64,000 nucleotides of DNA, from positions 434,001 to 498,000 of the forward strand of contig NZ_AP014636.1 of the NCBI RefSeq assembly GCF_001547935.1, in the 5' to 3' direction. This document shows, one piece after another, positions 60,178 through 64,000 of the stretch. Source of the DNA: Vibrio tritonius (GTDB lineage: Bacteria; Pseudomonadota; Gammaproteobacteria; Enterobacterales; Vibrionaceae). The notes beneath the pieces are model-generated. The model was not told where the DNA came from and did not search any database. It saw only the letters and a list, made by a program, of their open reading frames with translations. How positions within the stretch are numbered: the first letter of the stretch is position 1; every line of letters begins with the position of its first letter. The translations under genes and the position numbers were made by a program.

Positions 60178-61221
60178 ATGGATAGGGCGCAGATGAGCCA
60201 CCTAGTGATTAACGATTTATCGGTTTGTTACGGCAGCCAAACGGTATTAAAGGACATAAACATTGCTGTTGAGCATGGTGAAATGCTTGCGCTTCTTGGT
60301 CCTTCAGGTTGTGGTAAAACCACGTTATTGAATACGTTATGTGGCTTTACTGCCGCCAACTCAGGGAAAATTAGTGTCGCAGGTCGCGATATCACGCACT
60401 TGTCACCGGAAGCGCGAAATATCACCATGGTTTTTCAAAGCTATGCGTTATGGCCACATATGACCGTTGAGCAAAACATTGCTTTTGGTTTGTCGCTGCG
60501 TGGTTATGACAAAACACAATCGCGTAAACAAGTCATGAAAATGCTCGAAGCGGTCAATTTAAAAGAAGTTGAGCGCAAAAAAGTCACTGAATTATCTGGA
60601 GGGCAACGTCAACGTGTTGCACTTGCTCGTGCTCTAGCGGTTGAGCCGGATATATTGCTGTTAGATGAACCTCTTTCCAACTTAGACGCCAAAGTGCGCT
60701 TATCTGTCCGTGATGAAATAAAGCAGTTGCAACAACACCTTGGTTTTACATCGATCATCGTCACCCACGATCAGGAAGAAGCTCAGGTGATGGCAGATAG
60801 AATTGCTGTTCTTCACCAAGGGCATATTGAGCAAGTCGGTACGCCAGAAGAGATCTACTATCACCCTAATACCGCGTTTGTGGCCGATTTTATGGGGGCC
60901 GACAACCATCTTGATCCGGTTTCATTATCAAATATATCTGTCGATGTCAGAAAGGACGGACGTTCAATTCAGTTGCCAGTGCATTTACAACAGCTTTACT
61001 TTCGTAGCGAACACGCCGTGGTGATGCCATTGACCTCTGAGTTACCGGAACACGGTTTAGTGCTTAGTGGGGAAGTGACAAGAAGTGTCTTCCTCACCGG
61101 GCAGTATCAAACAGTAGTGAATGTAAACGGTTTCCTTTGCCATGCACGCTGTAAGGAAGAACTTAATTTAAACGAGAAGGTTCAAGTTCATGTTGAGCCT
61201 CGGTATCTTTTTTCATTTTAG
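60178..61221 (+). CDS. ABC importer ATPase (PotA/FbpC-like, with TOBE domain)
   Basis: A 347-residue ATPase. Walker A GPSGCGKTT, Q-loop in VFQSYALWPHM, signature LSGGQRQRVALARAL, Walker B ILLLDEPLSNLDAK and switch IIVTHDQEEA are all present, with a C-terminal TOBE-like domain from about residue 250. The ATG at 60178 is used; 60193 (MSHLVIND) is an alternative. First gene of a four-gene importer, directly behind the LacI-type operator. Similar systems carry iron, polyamines, phosphonates or sugar phosphates, so the family does not fix the substrate. Confidence 0.92.
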   Translation: MDRAQMSHLVINDLSVCYGSQTVLKDINIAVEHGEMLALLGPSGCGKTTLLNTLCGFTAANSGKISVAGRDITHLSPEARNITMVFQSYALWPHMTVEQNIAFGLSLRGYDKTQSRKQVMKMLEAVNLKEVERKKVTELSGGQRQRVALARALAVEPDILLLDEPLSNLDAKVRLSVRDEIKQLQQHLGFTSIIVTHDQEEAQVMADRIAVLHQGHIEQVGTPEEIYYHPNTAFVADFMGADNHLDPVSLSNISVDVRKDGRSIQLPVHLQQLYFRSEHAVVMPLTSELPEHGLVLSGEVTRSVFLTGQYQTVVNVNGFLCHARCKEELNLNEKVQVHVEPRYLFSF

Positions 61222-61257
61222 TAAATTACAAACCCCAATCATATAGGGAGACAGGGT

Positions 61258-62406
61258 ATGTCTTTAAAAAAACAGTGTCTTATCGCGTTAGCGTTAGGAA
61301 GTATCGCATTGCCGACATTGGCTGCTTCTGAGACGGTCTTAAACGTAGTGACCGCAGGCAGTCAAAATATGGTGGATTACGTAAAAACCTTTCTGGCGCC
61401 TAAATTTGAAGCAACTCATCCGGGTGTCACTATACATGTTGTAGGAACCGGTCCCGGTGATGCTGGCTCAAACAAGATCAATGAGAAATTAGAAGCGCAG
61501 CAACAAGCTGGATCAAAACAGTGGGACATTGATGTTGCTGTTGTACATGAAAAAGCAGGTGGGCAAATGGTGCAAAAAGGTTTGCTCGCGCGCTATACCG
61601 ACGATGTTGAAACCAGCAAATTGGCAACTCGAGACAGTGCCAAATATGCCTTGGGTGCTAATGTTCAAGGTTACGTTATTCCGATGTTCCATAGCCAAAC
61701 CGCGATTGCCTATAACAGCGACCTAATTGATACCCCACCATCGTCTTATGATGGCTTGATCAAATGGACCAAAGAACACCCAAAAGCTTTTGGATATAAC
61801 GGGATTAAAAACGGCATGTCCGGCCTCGCATTTGTTACTGGATGGGTGTATGCCTACGGTGGTGGTTCCGATGCTCTTACTCAAGGTGAATACAACAAAG
61901 CCCAAGAAAAGTCGTGGTCACAAGCGTTCGAAAAGCTTAAACAATTCAACTCAAATGTAACCTTTACTCCGGGTAATGCTGGCACGTTAGATATGCTCAA
62001 CCGCGGTGAAATTGCCATGGGACCTGTATGGGTTGATATGTTTTATAGCTGGAAAGCGGATGGCAAGCTGTCTCCAGCAATGAAACTGAAATTGATTGCT
62101 CCGGGCATGCCGGGTCAGCCAATGTATTATGTCGTTCCGGAAAAAGCAGCCAACAAAAAGCTTGCAGAAGAGTTTATTGCGTTGGCGACCAGCCCCGAAA
62201 TCCAAGCGAATGGGATTGTGAAACAATTTAATTGGTATCCAGGTATTGATGCCAATTTTGTGCAGAGTCAGTTGGATAAAGCAACGTGGGCTAAATTGTT
62301 TAAAGAAATTACGCCAACGGATCTTAAAAACTATGGCAAAAGTTTCCCTACCGCCGCCTATTTTGATGACATCAAAGAAGGTTACGAGCGCCAAGTAGAA
62401 AATTAA
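61258..62406 (+). CDS. ABC importer extracellular solute-binding protein
   Basis: A 382-residue family-1-type binding protein with a signal peptide ending near TLAAS. Conserved features are VVGTGPGDAGSNKINEKLEAQ in the first lobe, QTAIAYNSDLID, a hinge with NRGEIAMGPVWVDMFYSW, and PGQPMYYVVPEKAANKKLAEEF. GGGAG before the ATG supports the start. Ligand not identifiable; glycerol-phosphate, polyamine or phosphonate classes are possible. Confidence 0.9.
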   Translation: MSLKKQCLIALALGSIALPTLAASETVLNVVTAGSQNMVDYVKTFLAPKFEATHPGVTIHVVGTGPGDAGSNKINEKLEAQQQAGSKQWDIDVAVVHEKAGGQMVQKGLLARYTDDVETSKLATRDSAKYALGANVQGYVIPMFHSQTAIAYNSDLIDTPPSSYDGLIKWTKEHPKAFGYNGIKNGMSGLAFVTGWVYAYGGGSDALTQGEYNKAQEKSWSQAFEKLKQFNSNVTFTPGNAGTLDMLNRGEIAMGPVWVDMFYSWKADGKLSPAMKLKLIAPGMPGQPMYYVVPEKAANKKLAEEFIALATSPEIQANGIVKQFNWYPGIDANFVQSQLDKATWAKLFKEITPTDLKNYGKSFPTAAYFDDIKEGYERQVEN

Positions 62407-62428
62407 TCAAACTTACGTTTGATATGAC

Positions 62429-62461
62429 GAGACATTGATGTCTTTGAGGCATCAATGTCTC
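62429..62461 (+). terminator. Intercistronic hairpin after the binding-protein gene
   Basis: GAGACATTGATG (62429-62440) pairs at all 12 positions with CATCAATGTCTC (62450-62461). No T-run; likely favours the binding-protein mRNA over the permease part. Confidence 0.6.
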
Positions 62462-62480
62462 TGATTGAATTGGATTTATC

Positions 62481-63311
62481 ATGAATGAAAACAATCGTAC
62501 ACTGGCCTTATTAATCTTACCTGCATTGGTTGTTATTGGGTGCTTTTTTGTCTACCCATTGGGGTATTCAATTTATTCTGGATTAACCGATGTTAACGGC
62601 ATGCTTACTGGGCAGCATCTTGTCAAGGCTATTGATTTTTATGGCAAAGATATGCTGTTTACCGCAATTATTGTTATCGTTTCAATCGCATGCATTTTAG
62701 TGCTGTCAGTCGGGATTAGCGCTTTAGTAACATTGTCACCTTTTCAAGGAATTACTAAATTGCTGGGGGCGTTATATCGCATTCCTTTATTTATTCCATT
62801 CATAGTCACCGCGCAAATGATGAGAACCTTCTTGGCAAAAAATGGATTAATGAATAATGGGCTCGTTGAGTTAGGTATATTAACTCCGTTTGAAACCGTT
62901 TCATTTTTGGGTTGGAAGGGCATCATTATTACGTTCATTTGGAAGCAACTTGCTTTTGCCACGTTACTTATTGCAGGAGCGATGGCAGCAATTGAAGCCG
63001 ACCAGACTCGCGCAGCGCGTAATCTCGGGGCAAATCGGTGGCGTATTTTATGGCAGATATTATTGCCCCAAATCAAAACGACAATAGCGGTAGCTATGGT
63101 GCTGTCGTTGGTTTCTATTATGTCGGTTCTTTCGGTTCCCATGATGATTGGGACGGGAACGCCCACAATGTTGAGTGCTGATATGGCATTTCGGATCAAT
63201 TCATACAGCGATTATCCAGTAGCTAATGCACTTGGTATTATCTCTTATTGTATGACAGGGCTTTTTAGCTGGTTTTATCTTCGACAAAGCACCAAGCAGG
63301 AGTCACGTTAA
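62481..63311 (+). CDS. ABC importer permease 1
   Basis: A 276-residue inner-membrane permease with six helices. The cytoplasmic coupling EAA loop is EADQTRAARNLGANRWRILWQILLPQIK (key residues A-RNLGA-LP). It overlaps the second permease gene by one base (TAATG) and pairs with it in the transport channel. Confidence 0.9.
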   Translation: MNENNRTLALLILPALVVIGCFFVYPLGYSIYSGLTDVNGMLTGQHLVKAIDFYGKDMLFTAIIVIVSIACILVLSVGISALVTLSPFQGITKLLGALYRIPLFIPFIVTAQMMRTFLAKNGLMNNGLVELGILTPFETVSFLGWKGIIITFIWKQLAFATLLIAGAMAAIEADQTRAARNLGANRWRILWQILLPQIKTTIAVAMVLSLVSIMSVLSVPMMIGTGTPTMLSADMAFRINSYSDYPVANALGIISYCMTGLFSWFYLRQSTKQESR

Positions 63312-64000
63312 TGAGCTCTTTTGTATTATCCTTGCCTCAACAATGTATGGCGCTTTCATCTCACTGCGTTAGACGTATCAAAGCTCACTTTTGGCTACAA
63401 GTTTTTTTCTTGGTGTTCTTTATGCTGGCTATCTTTGGCCCGCTTTGTAACCTCTTAATTTGGAGTGTCACCGAAAGTTGGTTTTTCCCTCACACCTTAC
63501 CGAGCGAATGGGGATTGAAATATTGGCATAAAGTATTTAGTCCGTACAGTGATGTGTCGGGTTCGCTATTAACCAGCCTTTTCATTGCTGTGTCAGCGAC
63601 CGCATTGGCCTTATTGATCTCCATACCTGCCGGCTACGCACTTTCAAAACCAAGTATGCCACTACGCTTACCGCTGATGATGCTGTTTCTCTTACCGCAA
63701 GCTTTCCCTAACCTTACGGTGTATATGAATATTGCTAAGTTGTTTTATCAGGTGGGGCTAAATGGCACTGTGATTGGCGTTATCTTAGTGCATACGGTTC
63801 ATGGGCTGATGTATTCCGTTTGGATCACGGTTGCGGCTTTTTCTGCTCAAGATCCATTACTGATTCGTGCTGCTCGTAATATTGGTGCCGGTCCAGTCAA
63901 AGCCTTTTTTTCGGTGACATTACCTTTGGCTGCTCCCGGTATTGTGGCCAGTGGCATATTCGTTTTTTTAGAATCGATGGACGAATTTACTGGGACATTT
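63311..64000 (+). CDS. ABC importer permease 2 (cut by the window's right edge)
   Basis: The ATG at 63311 shares its A with the stop of permease 1. The frame stays open to the last base, giving 230 residues with a long cytoplasmic start, five helices, and an EAA loop with DPLLIRAARNIGAGPVKAFFSVTLPLAAPGIVASG (key residues AARNIGA, LP). It is the second half of the transport channel. The C-terminus is outside the window. Confidence 0.92.
   Translation, partial: MSSFVLSLPQQCMALSSHCVRRIKAHFWLQVFFLVFFMLAIFGPLCNLLIWSVTESWFFPHTLPSEWGLKYWHKVFSPYSDVSGSLLTSLFIAVSATALALLISIPAGYALSKPSMPLRLPLMMLFLLPQAFPNLTVYMNIAKLFYQVGLNGTVIGVILVHTVHGLMYSVWITVAAFSAQDPLLIRAARNIGAGPVKAFFSVTLPLAAPGIVASGIFVFLESMDEFTGTF

Noticed and set aside
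62744..63199. 151-codon minus-strand ORF
   Set aside because: Antisense to ABC permease 1; no independent support.

Overview
The window looks like a piece of a gamma-proteobacterial genome, most likely a marine Vibrio or close relative. The reasons are the moderate A+T content, CRP-like TGTGA-N6-TCAC sites, CorA, ArgP/ArgO and Csp proteins close to the enterobacterial/vibrio forms, and scattered palindromic TATACCCAAGTAAC repeats of a kind I associate with Vibrio intergenic regions. Nearly all of it is catabolic, transport and regulatory cargo, which would suit a second chromosome or an accessory region. No tRNA, rRNA, phage, insertion sequence or CRISPR array was seen. The species assignment is inference.

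Layout. 0-1.6 kb: end of an RND efflux operon (permease C-terminus, outer-membrane factor). 2-3.9 kb: a lipoprotein, a SpoIIAA-like protein, a GNAT acetyltransferase. 3.95-14.2 kb: a SorC-type regulator and an eight-gene operon with a sugar ABC importer (plus a DUF2291 lipoprotein), a split transketolase, an FGGY kinase and a fucose/arabinose-isomerase-type enzyme; the gene set matches the D-apiose/apulose-4-phosphate transketolase route. 14.2-27.9 kb: LysR/M20 peptidase, MHS transporter, GGDEF-EAL protein, two small ORFs, Csp, CorA, OmpA-like lipoprotein, ArgP/ArgO, and an ABC-F protein behind a 29-codon leader ORF. 28.3-32.7 kb: a PRD activator, a fructose-type PTS and an AlsE-like epimerase.

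32.8-43.5 kb: two divergent operons around a perfect 16-bp palindrome. Leftward are a DUF1537 four-carbon acid-sugar kinase, a PdxA2-type dehydrogenase and a DeoR regulator. Rightward are an iron alcohol dehydrogenase, a DapA/NanA-type aldolase, a TAXI-TRAP transporter, a BNR (sialidase-like) protein, a YhcH anomerase-like protein and an SDR. Read together they fit breakdown of a 3-deoxy-ulosonic acid. Aldol cleavage of the rhamnogalacturonan-II sugar DHA followed by reduction would give exactly D-threonate, the substrate of the DUF1537/PdxA2 pair. With the apiose-type operon and a secreted rhamnogalacturonan lyase at 48.5 kb, this suggests a pectin (RG-I/RG-II) or seagrass-pectin lifestyle.

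43.7-58.2 kb: an MsAcT-like SGNH hydrolase, a MocR/EamA pair, two decayed gene remnants, NUDIX, the PL4 lyase, a kinase-fold protein, a BdlA-like PAS-MCP, a candidate small RNA, an aromatic-acid MFS transporter, a MASE1 kinase/FixJ-type regulator pair and a large lipoprotein. 58.3-64 kb: a LacI regulator and an MBL-fold hydrolase, divergent across a 22-bp palindromic operator from a four-gene ABC importer that runs off the right edge.
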